Assembly: GCA_964036315.1 (NCBI GenBank)
Contig: OZ038485.1
Coordinates: 78,671,960-78,735,959, forward strand
Length of the DNA: 64,000 nt
Direction of reading: 5' to 3'
Origin: Acanthosepion esculentum
Taxonomy: Eukaryota; Mollusca; Cephalopoda; Sepiida; Sepiidae
Shown here: piece after piece, positions 22,110-36,300 of the stretch
Layout: each line of letters starts with the position of its first letter
How positions within the stretch are numbered: position 1 is the first letter of the stretch
The notes under the pieces: generated by a model
What the model was told of the DNA's origin: nothing
The model's database searches: none
Seen by the model: the letters and a program-made list of their open reading frames with translations, nothing else
Position numbers and translations under genes: made by a program

Positions 22110-22520
22110 TGCAGGAACCACTTACTGGTTGACGTCCACCACATCCTATCTCTGTTCATACTGGACCATGTGGGGCCGAGATATTGGGCCAGATCATTGT
22201 GAGACTTTGTTTTTGTTCACATTGTAGTTTTTTCTATTGTCTTGGTATCCATTCTGTCGATCTAATAGTCCACCTGTTGTCGTTGAGATCAAGGACCAAC
22301 CCATTTATGTTTTCCCTTCTTGATAGGCTCGACTATGTCCTTGAATCCAGTATGCTATCGTATCCATGAGTTGTTGTTCTGTTACGCAAGGTGATGCCGA
22401 GCATGATTCGTTCCATTTTACGTTTGGTCACTGCAAGAGATTCTGCAGTTGTGGGGATGAGCGCCCATATCCCACTTCTATATGTCATCACTGGAGAACA
22501 TATTCTTTAAACAACTTTCT
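22110..22520 (-). pseudogene. LINE reverse transcriptase C-terminal fragment (RTE-like)
   Basis: The minus-strand translation gives ESLAVTKRKMERIMLGITLR, then a stretch with stops, and LNDNRWTIRSTEWIPRQ. These are the blocks after the RT palm in a widespread LINE group (usual wording MLGITLRDR and DNRWT--I-EW-PR). It is interrupted and 5'-truncated. The family differs from the one at 194-900. Confidence 0.7.
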
Positions 22521-22559
22521 CTTGAAAATGTGTAGAAATATGTAAATGCGAAAATCATA

Positions 22560-23000
22560 ATGAACCCAATCTTAAATTATTGTTATTTTGTTAGTTTCCG
22601 TTTGTCTCGTAAGATAATGGAATATGCACCAAGAGTTGGCCTCGTCTGTGGCAGAGATGCAATCACCTGCTGTGGCTGTACAGTCCGAATTTGGGGCGGC
22701 AAGATCTGATGTCGTTGATGCACGTGAAAGCGACATCTGGCCCAATAAGTGTTCATGCTACTCTCTGTCGTTTGCACTTTTTTCTGCCTTCAAATGTCCC
22801 CACACGTCTGAAAGTCTGTTTAGTCCCCAGCTGCTGCACAGTGCTGTGTCAGTTTCCAAGACCGCTGGTTTAATGACATTTACCTTCATTTCGCGTTTAA
22901 AAGGACAGATCGTTCAGCAGATCTTTCAGGAAACGACCGTTCTGCATTCTGGTGACATGGCATGGTCAGCGCAAGAGTCTTTTAGGAAATCAAGATAAAC
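22560..23000 (-). pseudogene. LINE C-terminus with zinc-finger tail
   Basis: The minus strand reads CHVTRMQNGRFLKDLL, later RRVGTFEGRKKCKRQR, and ends FTCINDIRSCRPKFGLYSHS followed by R and a stop. This matches the end of LINE proteins of the form GH--RM--GR-PK...GV-TFE--R...C--C-R-C-S--GLYSH-R. The first Cys pair is partly lost. It ends at the natural stop, and the 3' UTR reaches about 22560. It lies next to the fragment at 22110-22520 but is a different element. Confidence 0.7.
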
Positions 23001-23159
23001 AGTCCTAAGTGAACGCAATGAAAACTTCGCTCGCTATAATTTTTAACGATGAATATAAAGGAAAACACGTCCTTAATGGGGTTTTGACAAAATATAGTTA
23101 AAAGGTGACAATTTGAATGATAACTATTAAAATTCATATACGAGAGAATGGTGAATATA

Positions 23160-24690
23160 TATAATATATCTTTATGAAACCAACTTGAATTCTTCCATTG
23201 CTACCAATGAATTCTTGGTTTCGAATTATCTTCCCATCTGGCGAAAAGATGCCCGCATTCACATGCATGACCTTAGTGCTTACATACGGGATAATCTTCC
23301 AATGGCTAGGGAATTGTCGCTCAAACCCGCTGACTACTCTTTCATGGGATTCCGTCCTTCGCTACTAAACTGTCAGCTATTTTTTCCTTTATCGTTCTCC
23401 CACTTCCTAAGAATGAAGTATTATACGCAATAGCTGACAGTATAGAAAAGGCAATTTCTCTCCATCTGCGAACATCTTTGTCTCCAGTGACTTTAATGAC
23501 ACGTAATTGAAACATTCTAAAGGTACTAATTTTTCAGTATGCGGACATTAAATTTTTCCATTGCCCAATTCCTTACACAAATCGTGGATTCCCTTACTCT
23601 TTTCCCTAGCCAAACCGAGCAAGAGACTTCTCGACTGGATTTATTTCTTACCTCCTTACCTCGCACTTGTCGAGCTTCGCAATACTGCCCTCTTGGGTAC
23701 TCGGACCATTCTGTTATAGCTATTGATATCTCCTTCCAAGAATCCATTAAACAGGAACGCCCTATCCATAAGACCTCTTTCTGTTACCAGAATGTTGATT
23801 AGGACTAATTCCAGGATTTTCTACGTGACTGATATATTCAACTTCCCAATTGATAATTGCGCCACTGCGGTTCCTTCTTGGGTCAAAGATAGAATGGATG
23901 CTTGCATCCCTTCTCGGAAATACCAGGTGAAACCACAATGCTCTCCATGATTTCCACCAGTATACGTGGCTAACATAGCACACAGGAACTACTATTTTCG
24001 GCTATACTAGTGTGATAGCTCTCGCCATAACAGGTACCTATTCGCTACTTCTCGGAATAAATACAAGCGAGTCCTCCAAGGAGCTGTTTGCCGAGAGAAT
24101 GAGGCACCGCATAGTCTTCAACAACTTTGGCTCTCATGATTACTGGCGGCTCTGTAATAGGGTAATAAATAAGTTCAAGGGCTCTGTTCCTCTCCTCTTC
24201 AATCAATTTTAGGTGTTATCATCATCTACTGATAAAGCTGAATGCTTTGCGCGTAATTTCTGATAAAACACTACTCTTGGCTCATAATGATTAACCCTGC
24301 CTAACTTCCCATTTATAACTGAATCTCTGAGTGATATGCATATAACCTTTTCCATGGTTTCTACTATCATTAACCTTGATCCCCAAAAAGCATGAAGGCC
24401 CGATGGTATGCCTGTACTAATCATTAAGAGGTGTGTTTCTAAATTGGCGCCTGTTTTCTCTGAACTATATAATAAATACTTTCCTGCCTGGTGGAAGTCG
24501 TCGTCTGTTGTTCCAGTTTTTAATAGCCGCTAGACCCATCCAACTATCCGCATATTAGCCTTCTGCCACTTTTTGGAAACTTCTAGAGGCCATAATCATT
24601 GCTGAATTGGTTCGTCATCAGCGTCCCTTGTTTACTTACGTTTTCAGAGTCAGCGTCTACTTAAAAAGAAATTATATTTCTTATTTCCAA
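23160..24690 (+). pseudogene. CR1-group LINE: endonuclease, linker and start of RT (broken)
   Basis: The plus strand reads LPIWRKDARIHMHDLSAYIR, DNLPMARELSLKPADYSFMG, the middle of an APE domain, then frames with PLGYSDHSVIAIDISF (the late endonuclease SDH motif, intact). The linker gives IPSRKYQVKP and NNFGSHDYWRLCNRVINKFK. The RT start gives RPDGMPVLIIKRC and WWKSSSVVPVFN, ending near THPTIRILAFC/HFLE-like sequence where PxNYRPISLL and KVFE are expected. RT catalytic motifs are not reached. Stops and frameshifts are frequent. The C-terminal half of the same family is on the minus strand at 45865-46600. The clade (CR1 or a close group) is inferred. Confidence 0.8.
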
Positions 24691-25044
24691 CCGTATTTTC
24701 ATTCTGAAATGTTAATCTTGGACTAATTTCAAATTCAAAATTAAACTACAATTCTTTTAAATAATTTAACAACAATAATATTCCGCCCCAACAATAAAGT
24801 ATTTTCGCGAGAAGCAGAAAATTAAAAAAAAAATGTCAACCCAAAATAAAAATAGAAAAATAACTCCATCACTTGGAAACTGCTTCGGCATGAAACTCGG
24901 AGTTGTGCAATTAAGATATTATGTATATTTCTTAATATATATATTAAATAGCTCTGTTATTTTACATTGAGCACTGTTTTTTTTATATGTATTTGTATAC
25001 GATCACTCGCTCGTATACCTACCTATATTTTCCCATTGGGTTAT

Positions 25045-25075
<31 letters not shown>

Positions 25076-25189
25076 AGGGAGGGGCATGTTTGTTTAAATA
25101 ATTTAGATGTATCATGTCTATTTATTCTTGTTTTAATCGTTTCAAACCCACGATTTCTTTTCTTGGTCGCTGTAGCAATTAAGAAAAAT
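24691..25189. other. No gene recognised
   Basis: AT-rich flank with a short CA/TA run near 25046-25075. Confidence 0.4.
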
Positions 25190-25430
25190 ATCAAGAATTT
25201 TCTTTGAAAATATTTTTAGTTTCTCAAGTAGTTTCAGTCTCATCTGAGACCATCTTCAGGGGTTGTATATCATTGGATGCGTTAACAACATAATTTCAAA
25301 ACATTTTTTATCAGTAAGAAATTTTTTGAAAGTTTTTTAATTGTAGCAATTTAATTTAGTATATTTATATAACAGTTTGCTTCTACAAACATTTAAAAAA
25401 TTTGTTGCTACACTCGTAATTGACTGATTT
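25190..25430 (-). repeat. Unclassified dispersed-repeat-like segment
   Basis: On the minus strand CCCCTGAAGATGGTCTCAGA and GAGACTGAAACTACTTGAGA resemble the CTGAAGA-GG-C-GAAAC type of motif found at the ends of several retroelement and SINE families. No second copy was seen here. Confidence 0.35.
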
Positions 25431-25432
25431 TA

Positions 25433-27609
<2,177 letters not shown>

Positions 27610-27885
27610 CATTATTAGTGAGATCTATCTTCACTGGCGGCACATTTCCCAATCACCCGCCAATAATAATCAAGCGGATTCCACAAGCAATTAACCGCAG
27701 GTTATCTGAAAATTCTTCCAATGTAACCATTTTCAACGAAGCCAAAATAGATTATAAAACATGCCTGAAAGCTTTTGGCAACGCTTGCATACACATGGCA
27801 CTGTTAAAAAATATCCCCTTCTGACGATATTCAACAGAAACAGTAAAAATCAGCTACCGTTGCACCGAAAACTTGACACACTGTA
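27610..27885 (+). pseudogene. Penelope-like element, fragment
   Basis: The open piece at 27618-27824 reads NHPPIIIKRIPQAINRR, LSENSSNVTIFNEAKIDYK and a TCLKAFG end. I recognise this as the conserved stretch downstream of the RT core in Penelope-like retroelements. After a short unrelated or deleted part, TETVKISYRC follows near 27840, matching the NRNTVKISYSC block that lies about 60 residues further on in intact elements, so an internal deletion is likely. No GIY-YIG nuclease or RT catalytic motif is present. Confidence 0.65.
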
Positions 27886-28604
27886 AAAAATAAAATAAGG
27901 AAGAAAAATATACATAAAAGTCACTGAAAGACCCTGGAAACAGAAACTATACACGCAAAACTTCCTTTAAAATTAATAAATACTCGAATAGAACAATACT
28001 TTTTAAACATATTGTAATTTAAAAAAAAAACAAATTACACAAAAATATCATGGAAAATAATGAAAATATCAGCATACAATAATAAATCTCAAAACTATAA
28101 ACTCTTGTCCGGAGCAGAAAATAACTATAATCACCTTCACATATCAACACAAATTGCTGAATAAATGGTCAAAACTTATTTCAAAATGCAGACACGAAAA
28201 GATATTATACTAAGTTACTTAAAAATCAAAAACTAAAAACGAATAAATTGTAAAATATCAGCATGAAAAATGCAAATATAAACAAAATACAATATAGATA
28301 ATATACTTTGGAAGTAGTCAATAATTTTAGCTAATTAAAAATAACCAAGCAATGAAAAATTTTAAAATCCAATAAAGAAAAATCTAAAATAAATTAAGTA
28401 AACGAGCAAATAAACAAACAACGAATGCACACTAAATATCAATAACCGCATTTGGAACGGCAATTTTTTTTGTACACAAAAGCCTCTAGAACAATTTGAA
28501 ATATAACTTTAACCACCTAACCAACAACTGTTTGGATAATACAATAGACCTTGCTACCCATAATACATCATTATCAAGCATATATAGGCAGAGGAAGCAA
28601 TAAA
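27886..28604. other. A-rich stretch, no gene recognised
   Basis: Strong A bias on the plus strand with no long open frame. Confidence 0.45.

Positions 28605-29340
<736 letters not shown>

Positions 29341-29404
<64 letters not shown>
29341..29404. repeat. (TA)n microsatellite
   Basis: A pure tract of 64 bases at the 3' end of the S1 SINE that follows on the minus strand. Confidence 0.95.
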
Positions 29405-29411
<7 letters not shown>

Positions 29412-29705
29412 TTTTATATTCGGACTATTGTCCTCATCTTTGTTGTTATCACAACGTATCTGGTCTTCTTCAGGTGTATATAGGTCTGGATCATCTACAG
29501 TGAATTCTAAACTGAATCCTTTATTTAATCTACGGGACTAGATTGTTCTTGTCCCACAACTCATGTCTAGCGAGTATCATCTATTTCTTATTTTTATTTA
29601 GTACCGTTCAGTTATTGCTTGCCTGTTTCCACTGAGTTCAAGTACACACTGCCCGACCAAGGAATTGAACTCACACCCAATGCTTTAATCACTAGGAATC
29701 GGAAA
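29405..29705 (-). mobile_element. tRNA-derived SINE, family S1
   Basis: On the minus strand the head has AGTGATTAAAGCATTGGG and a B-box-like TGAGTTCAATTCC. The body has CCTGAAGAAGACC and the AAGATGAGGACAATAGTCCG block, and the tail runs into the TA array at 29341-29404. Confidence 0.7.
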
Positions 29706-29950
29706 AATATTGATAAGTGACTTATAAATTCTGTTATCTACAATCACTCGTAATCCTTGCATGGAATTTACGTATTTTTCCGCAAAGACGACACAAAAAA
29801 TTAGTTTTGATTATTGAACTGCATGTTGATATTAACAGATTACGCACACACGTCTTCCACACATTAAGTAAAGTGTTAAAATATAGGAAAATATCGATAG
29901 AAACAAAAACAAAGTACTAAAATGCTATTTAAATTTTAATCGTTTACATA
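29706..29950. other. No gene recognised
   Basis: Short AT-rich spacer before the foldback element. Confidence 0.4.
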
Positions 29951-31671
29951 GGTACCTCCACGAGATCGCTAAAAAAAGAGCATAGCATAATGAAGAAGAT
30001 GCCAAACTTGACGAAAACAAATTTATCGTCTAAATGTGTGTTATTATTAAGAGAAAAGATCAAAGTATTTTCGGGATATTTCTTTACATTTTTTTATTCT
30101 TTCCTAGTACGTCCGAATTTTTCGTTAAAAATCTTGTTTTTTGAGTCAGCATAATTGACAGATGGCAAACATTTTTTTCCATTTTATAAAAAAAAATGAA
30201 AATCTCAGTTTGAAATTCTTTTAAATATCAATTATCATTTTTTCAAAACTTATTTTATGAAAATCAGAAATTATAATGCTGATTTAAAATATTTTGAACC
30301 AAGCTTAACTTAGATTCTGCGCCGAAAAGATGTAATTTGAAAATAAAATAAAGCAGGTCATAAACTTTCGTGTCACTTGACAGGTGATGAATGACATATT
30401 GACGGATTCCGTGAGGATAATTTGTTCTACGGAAGGAGGAAAGTGAAATTATTTACATTTAAGTGAACAAATTATTTACCTCGTTATTTTTAAGGAAAAC
30501 TTTCAGCGCTCTAATTTTTTTTTGTTTTTTGTACTTAGCTTTCACATTTACGTTTACGATGCTTTATGGAAAATATATTATAAAGAAATTAAAATAAGAC
30601 TGTTAAGAGTGAGATTAAATTTGATAAGAAAGGTATCTAATTAATTTATAGATACCTTTCTTATGGAATTTTATCAGAAGTGTACATAAAATACTATAAT
30701 TTTATGTACATTTACTACATTTTACTGTGTTATTTGTATTTCCATTCATTCTATTATTAATTTTGATATTTCATTTATGGAAAAAGTGCCATAACTGAGA
30801 TTAATATAAAAATAAGATCATGTAAATTTCATAATATGATACTGATACTTTTAGGTACCCTGCTCAGTTGAAATTGAAAAATCAAATAAACTTCTCCACA
30901 CATGTTTCGCAAAAGTAAAGGTCTTATCAGCGGAGAACAATGCTTAACTCAAATAACACAACTTAATTGTATTCTGGTTGGTCTTCCGTACTTTATAATT
31001 AGAGCCCGATTATAAACACAAAATTACATTTCTTAATTACTGCCGGTCTTCTGAATAGTCAAAACGATACAATTTACAACGTGCTAAAAGATATATCTCA
31101 TAAGGACAGTTACGAAAGTGGATGCGGCTTTTAACTAATTTTATAATATTTTAACAACCTAAATGTAAAAATCTATTATAATTAAAAAATAACAAATAAT
31201 TGTATTAAAAATTCATTTTTCATCGAAAAATTTTTTGCTTTCAGAAAATATTGTCCATATTCATAAAAACAACTAAAAGCAAATAAAAGCATTTGAAATT
31301 AAATAATATATTTGTTTTATTGAGTTTATTTTTATGTTACAATTCAGAGCTAATTTTCAGGTAGAGGGGTTCAATTAATAAAAAAAACATGATTTGCATT
31401 CTTCAAAGCCTTGTGTTTTTAACTATTGTAATTACTAAAGTAGACTCGATCGAATTTCTAGAGTTTTCCTAAAATTAGTTATGAGGGTGTAATAAATAAA
31501 AAAAATATTTCTGACATGACTTTAATAAAAAAACATATTTATAACAATTTCGATAATCTGTGAATAGATTATGAAAGTTTCATTAACATCCGACAATCAT
31601 TTTTATTTTTGCAAGATTTTCCAAATTAATGTGTGTCATACAAAAAAAAAAGTGCTAAAAATTGTATGTGT
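29951..31671. mobile_element. Foldback-type DNA transposon, copy 2 (inverted, one end lost)
   Basis: It starts with TA|GGTACCTCCACG and GATCGCTAAAAAAAGAGC at 29951 and follows the reverse complement of copy 1 for about 1.7 kb. It includes the internal hairpin at 30624-30664 and GTGTGTCATAC near 31632. Similarity to copy 1 stops after about 31671 (AAAATTGTATGTG), where about 220 bases including the second inverted end should follow. The loss of one end leaves it immobile unless the missing end was deleted later. Confidence 0.8.
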
Positions 31672-32819
31672 TATTTTACTTGAAGACTTTCAACGCCAAT
31701 TAAAATCTCAAATGGATAGTACATGTAACTCGAAGAGAAAATAACATAGTCAAGATGTTGGCATTCCACACTGCTTCAAGCAAAAGCTTTGGAAGGAAAC
31801 TTCCAAAAGTACGAGAAAGAGCGATTAAAGACTTGAAAAACCTATTTTCCCGAGAAAATGTTTCAAGAGAAAGATTCTATAAATTTCAACCAACGGTAAC
31901 TTTTCGGTTAATAAATACCGAATTTTTCCTTATAAAGAAACATCTAATCCAACAATACAATTATAATGGCTCAGGTCCTGAATTGGCAGATAAAATAAGA
32001 TGATATGCCAGGGAGATGACTTGCAAGTTATGTAGAAATACATGCGGGTTTGAGTTATTCGAGTTGAATCAACGGTGCTATTTGCTGAAAAGAAATGACA
32101 TTTATCATGATCATGCAATTCGTGTACATATTTTGTTTCTCCAAAGTATCTTTTGACAAGAGAGAAAGAGAAAGAAAAAGAGCAAAAGTAATAGCCCTTC
32201 AAAACAATATCTCTACATTTCAAAGGAAAAGAGTAGAAAAATGCTGAGTCAAATACGTGTCAACTAAGTCACGGTGCAACGTTTATTGATGCCATTAGTA
32301 ATGGCGTGATTTAAGAGTTTCTGTCAAAAGTTTACGGTGGATGGAAAAACTTTTAGGGTTATTAGCGCCTCTGTGTTTGATACAGGATCGGGGCGTATAC
32401 AAACCCTGTACGCCCTCACCAGCACTCCTCTCTGCCAGCCATCATTATCATATTAGAAATGAGACTTTTTTTGCCCAAATCCAACAAACCAAAAGAGCAC
32501 AGATATGAGGATTCATACATTTCTCAAGGAGTTGATAGATATGCGCATAAGGATGGAGATGAAATAAAATAAACGCTCCATGGTGACTTACGATTTTGTC
32601 ATTTTTAGATATGGCCGAAACGTGAAACTGAGTTACCATGCAGTGTTGATTTGTGTTTACAATGTCGATAGCTACAAACAGTTTATCTTCGACTCTTCTC
32701 CCCATACATATAACCAGTTTAAGCTATATACGAAAATAAAATAAGCAGCCCCTAATAGTCTGCGATAGACACACACCTGCCTCTCCACTCATGGTCATTC
32801 ATCAGGTTTTTATGTATAA
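31672..32819. other. No gene recognised
   Basis: An 82-codon frame at 31755-32003 is rich in Lys/Arg (SFGRKLPKVRERAIKDLKN) but is not recognised. It begins right after the broken end of the foldback element. Confidence 0.4.
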
Positions 32820-33060
32820 AATATTTATTATCACCAAATGTTTATCTCATGGGAGTGCGTTTTGTAGGTTCCTCCCATCATCTGAGAGGATGCGGCATTA
32901 TGCTGTATGGAGGATTGATTGGCGACGGGTGAGTTCTTATGTTGAATGGGCAAATTGTAATGTGTGAATGGTTCGTGAATCGGATTAGCTAGATATAAGA
33001 TAGTCAGGGAAGACCAGCCTCAACTCATTCACCCTTTTCGGTCTTGTGCCATAATTGTAT
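32820..33060 (+). mobile_element. Tx1-like LINE, 3' UTR fragment
   Basis: GCGTTTTGTAGGTTCC, GCTGTATGGAGGATTGA and a final TTTTCGGTCTTGTGCC match, on the opposite strand, the 3' UTR at about 8766-8970 and 55350-55560. No coding part is left. Confidence 0.7.
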
Positions 33061-33156
33061 TCATTTACAATAAATATAGACACACACCTGTCGACCGTCT
33101 GATGATTGCTTGAGAACGCATGAAACATAGACGTGGTCGGCTACTGTCTTCTGGAA

Positions 33157-33158
<2 letters not shown>

Positions 33159-33217
<59 letters not shown>

Positions 33218-33236
33218 CAATTTTTATAAGGAGGAG

Positions 33237-33277
<41 letters not shown>

Positions 33278-33296
33278 CAATTTTTATAAGGAGGAG

Positions 33297-33339
<43 letters not shown>

Positions 33340-33362
33340 GACAATTTTTATAAGGAGGAGTA

Positions 33363-33424
<62 letters not shown>

Positions 33425-33446
33425 CAATTTTTATAAGGAGGAGTAG
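33159..33446. repeat. Compound minisatellite: TA runs alternating with a 28-bp spacer
   Basis: The spacer ACAGACAATTTTTATAAGG plus AGGAGTA occurs four times (ending about 33238, 33298, 33362 and 33446), separated by TA runs of variable length. The 60 bases at 33181-33240 and 33241-33300 are identical. The last spacer continues into an S3-like SINE. The spacers are imported flank rather than CRISPR-like units, and no palindromic repeat or cas gene exists. Confidence 0.9.
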
Positions 33447-33500
33447 CGGATAGTAGCTCGGATTGAGGAATCGGAGAACCGAGTATTGGATGGCAACTGG
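33440..33500 (+). mobile_element. S3 SINE head fragment
   Basis: GTAGCGGATAGTAGCTCGG and AATCGGAGAACCGAG match the S3 head; the body is not clear. Confidence 0.45.
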
Positions 33501-34544
33501 TCTCGTAGAAGGACAACTCGGAATTCAAAACCTGCAGAGAGTTGTTTGGGGACCATGTGGCACGTAGTGCACCAGTTCTTTGTATTCGGTCCTTCAAAAA
33601 GTGTGTTTGGGTCTGCACAATAATCAAATCATATGTGCTTGTGTCTGACTGTAGGTTCCTAGAAACCGAGATGCTTGACCCTCATACGTCAAATTCGACG
33701 GGAGAGTCCAGCATATAGGACTTTTATAAGTTTTATAAAATTCAACCCCAAAAATCTGGTTGATTAAATTTGTTTATATTTTTCTACTTTACGATTAAGT
33801 TGTTACTCATCTTGATCAGATTTGTGGAGAAACTGTTCAAAATTAATGTTTTTCTTTGATTAATTTCGACCTCCCCCCGATCATTACCAGAAACGTTAAT
33901 GGCATTATAATAGACTGGTCCGTTCAGAAATTTGTTTATTCGAATTCAGATTTTTATTAAGCCACGACAATTTGGCAGAAAAAAAAGAAAGAAATTTATC
34001 ATTTTAGAAGGTTTTCCTTCCTATTCATAACATTAATATAGTTTAAAACCGATCTCAGACGTTTACAAATACCAGTGGATATAGAGAAACCATTGTTGGT
34101 CGCGTTTAAATTGTTAATGCCGTATTCACTCAAAAGCGAATTATTCTTTAATTCAAGATATGTCCAGGCTTTAAATAATAATGAGTCGATGTAATGTAAA
34201 AAACAAAACTATCAACATTTTCTGATGTTACTTGTTGAAGTTCGGTTGTTTGCGATATCATTGTCGTTGTTCCAGAGTTGCATTAAGTTTCAATAAATGA
34301 CAAGGCGAGAATATGGCGATTGCATGGCTAATGTAAGAATTTAATGTTCTTTTAATATTATTTTTATATAGATAGGACTTTTTAGATCCCGAGCTCTGAG
34401 TAATGCTTAGCGTATATTTGAAACATTTTCGATAGTAAACGATAAATCCTATTTTTTACAATTGTAATCAACTTATGGAGAAAGTGTTGAAAATTCGACT
34501 GCATAATAAAAAGTTAATATAATTTTAAAAATAATTTCAACCAA
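33501..34544. other. No gene recognised
   Basis: No ORF above about 70 codons with a recognisable product and no clear repeat. Confidence 0.4.
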
Positions 34545-34790
34545 AGCAAGGCAATAAAGCCACAAAGACGCAGAGGGTTATTGAGTGTAAAAGAATTTAA
34601 AAAATAGAACAAATAAGGAGCGAAAATAATAAAAGAACAGGAATTAAGATGAGAGGATAACGAGTGACATTGCATTTAAATTTTTGAAGATCAAAGTTGG
34701 TTGGAAAGCAAGTAGCCAGAATACAGTTCCACAAACTTGATATTTTAAACGGATATTTTATTGTTGTCGAACTTGTCATGCGCTTATTCA
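34545..34790 (-). pseudogene. CR1-group LINE, last codons and 3' UTR
   Basis: The minus-strand frame reads YPFKISSLWNCILATCFPTN and FDLQKFKCNVTRYPL, the end of the protein (usual form FPRT--LWNSLP-ECFP-TYDL--FK). The 3' UTR follows with CTCTGCGTCTTTGTGGC and TTATTGCCTTGCTTTGG. The segment 34601-34640 in this UTR is copied exactly at 36187-36226. Confidence 0.75.
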
Positions 34791-35461
34791 ATCATTAATT
34801 GAAGAATTAAGAACTAGTACAAATAGATTTATTTGTGATGTTTTTTTAGTTTTTCATCAATAAAAACAGTTCGGTCAGTTTCCTCTAGTGGCTCATAACT
34901 TCTGCATGTCAAAATCACGTTGTGTTCAAGTCTGTACTGGGTCCATAGGAATAGAAAAAATGCTTTGCAGTTCTGAATGATCAAGTAGGTAGAGATCTTT
35001 TCAGAAACTTTTCCTATATAAGTTACTAGCGATTTATGTTCTATTATTCTGCATAAAATTTAAGAAACGCTATAGTGAATAATTTTTTTATTATTAAAGA
35101 AAAAGCTTTTCTACGAAAGAAACAACGTGGAGCTGATTCCAATTAATTGTAAATATATTCAGTTTTCTCATAAACCCATTTTAAGTGCCAGCTTTATTAG
35201 AAAATGCAGTAAAAAAAAATCCAAAAAACCCAGAAGCTTTACGCTTTCCTTTTAAGTATATGGTGCAATATATTTATATTGATAATTCTTAAATGACATT
35301 TATGAGAGAGCAAGGGTTTTTCGATCTAAAAGATTGATTTTTACGGTTTATTAAGATTTGCAGGTTAAAGACAGAATATATTTTTGGATTGTAAGAAGAT
35401 AATGATTTACTAATATAAGTCCTACTATTTAACGAATAGTTGGGTGAAGAATAGCTAGATT
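34791..35461. other. No gene recognised
   Basis: AT-rich; nothing recognised. Confidence 0.4.
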
Positions 35462-35590
35462 CATATCTTTTCCAAAGGGTAGATGCGCCTAAGTGAATAT
35501 AACGAACCCGACCGGAATTGGAACTCGACTTTCCGATTTCCGATTACCAGCCGTTACCCATTACACCACCCGCATATCCAAGATTAGAGC
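35462..35590 (-). mobile_element. tRNA-derived SINE, family S3
   Basis: On the minus strand GGTGTAATGGGTAACGGC, GAAAGTCGAGTTCC, ATATTCACTTAGG and TTTGGAAAAGATATGAATC follow the S3 order. Confidence 0.6.
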
Positions 35591-36029
35591 ATCTGGTATC
35601 CCCAAGCGATCATCCATTAGGTACTGACAATACTCGACGTTGCTTAACTTCGGCAATCGGAAGACAACAGGTGTTTTAACGTCATATGGCTGTAAGCCCC
35701 AAGAGAAAGAAGTCTCAACATCAGTAAAAAGAAAACAAACCAGAATACGAAGTATATTCATAGAATGCACTCAATAAACAACATTTAGTACTAGTGAATT
35801 TGATCAGGATTTAATTTATTATAATGGCTTTGTGTCAGTTAATAAGATTTGTATATTTTTACACTTCACTCTGAGAGTGACATTTCCAATAGCATTTCCA
35901 ATATAGATATACCACACAATTTTAAATCTATTACAAATATCTAAAATCTAACTTGGTCATAATCAGCTGCAATAGAATTAAATAGCGATTTCTTCAAGTA
36001 GGAAGAAAATCTGAGCAGTTCTGATTGAT
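35591..36029. other. No gene recognised
   Basis: Nothing recognised. Confidence 0.4.
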
Positions 36030-36300
36030 ACACTTCTTAAAAGTTGACCTTTGTTCTCTGTGCCGTGTCCCTTCAGGACGTAGGAGATCATGGCTCTTCA
36101 CAATTCCTTGTCCTTAGTAAGGTTTGTCTCTTTGCAATCTCACCCACTCCGTTCTGTTAACCAAGCTATTTTGGGAGGTTATGAACAAAATAGAACAAAT
36201 AAGGAGCGAAAATAATAAAAGAACAGTCCCCCTTGCCTTCAATATATCCTGTGAGTATCAACTATTCTGAGCCCTCTTTACTCACGTGGCTTAAAAAAAT
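36030..36300 (-). pseudogene. RTE-type LINE 3' end carrying a foreign 40-bp block
   Basis: The minus strand gives ILTGYIEGKGD, then the inserted block, then the continuation of the family (LL-RTRNC in one frame) and a final stretch matching KGHGT (GTCCTGAAGGGACACGGCAC). The equivalent position in other copies of this family is the glycine/arginine-rich GK-G-GRQRTT region. The inserted block at 36187-36226 has no counterpart in the copies at 194-900 and 38090-38575. Confidence 0.75.
36187..36226. repeat. Templated 40-bp insertion, donor at 34601-34640
   Basis: All 40 bases are identical to 34601-34640 (starts AAAATAGAACAAATAAGG, ends AAAAGAACAG) and in the same orientation. The flanking bases differ on both sides. 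Confidence 0.9.

Noticed and set aside
31755..32003. Basic 82-residue protein gene
   Set aside because: No similarity was recognised and it starts next to a transposon breakpoint. No promoter or splice evidence.
33159..33446. CRISPR-like array (regular spacer and repeat)
   Set aside because: The repeats are TA runs of variable length, the spacers are identical to each other, and this is animal DNA without cas genes.
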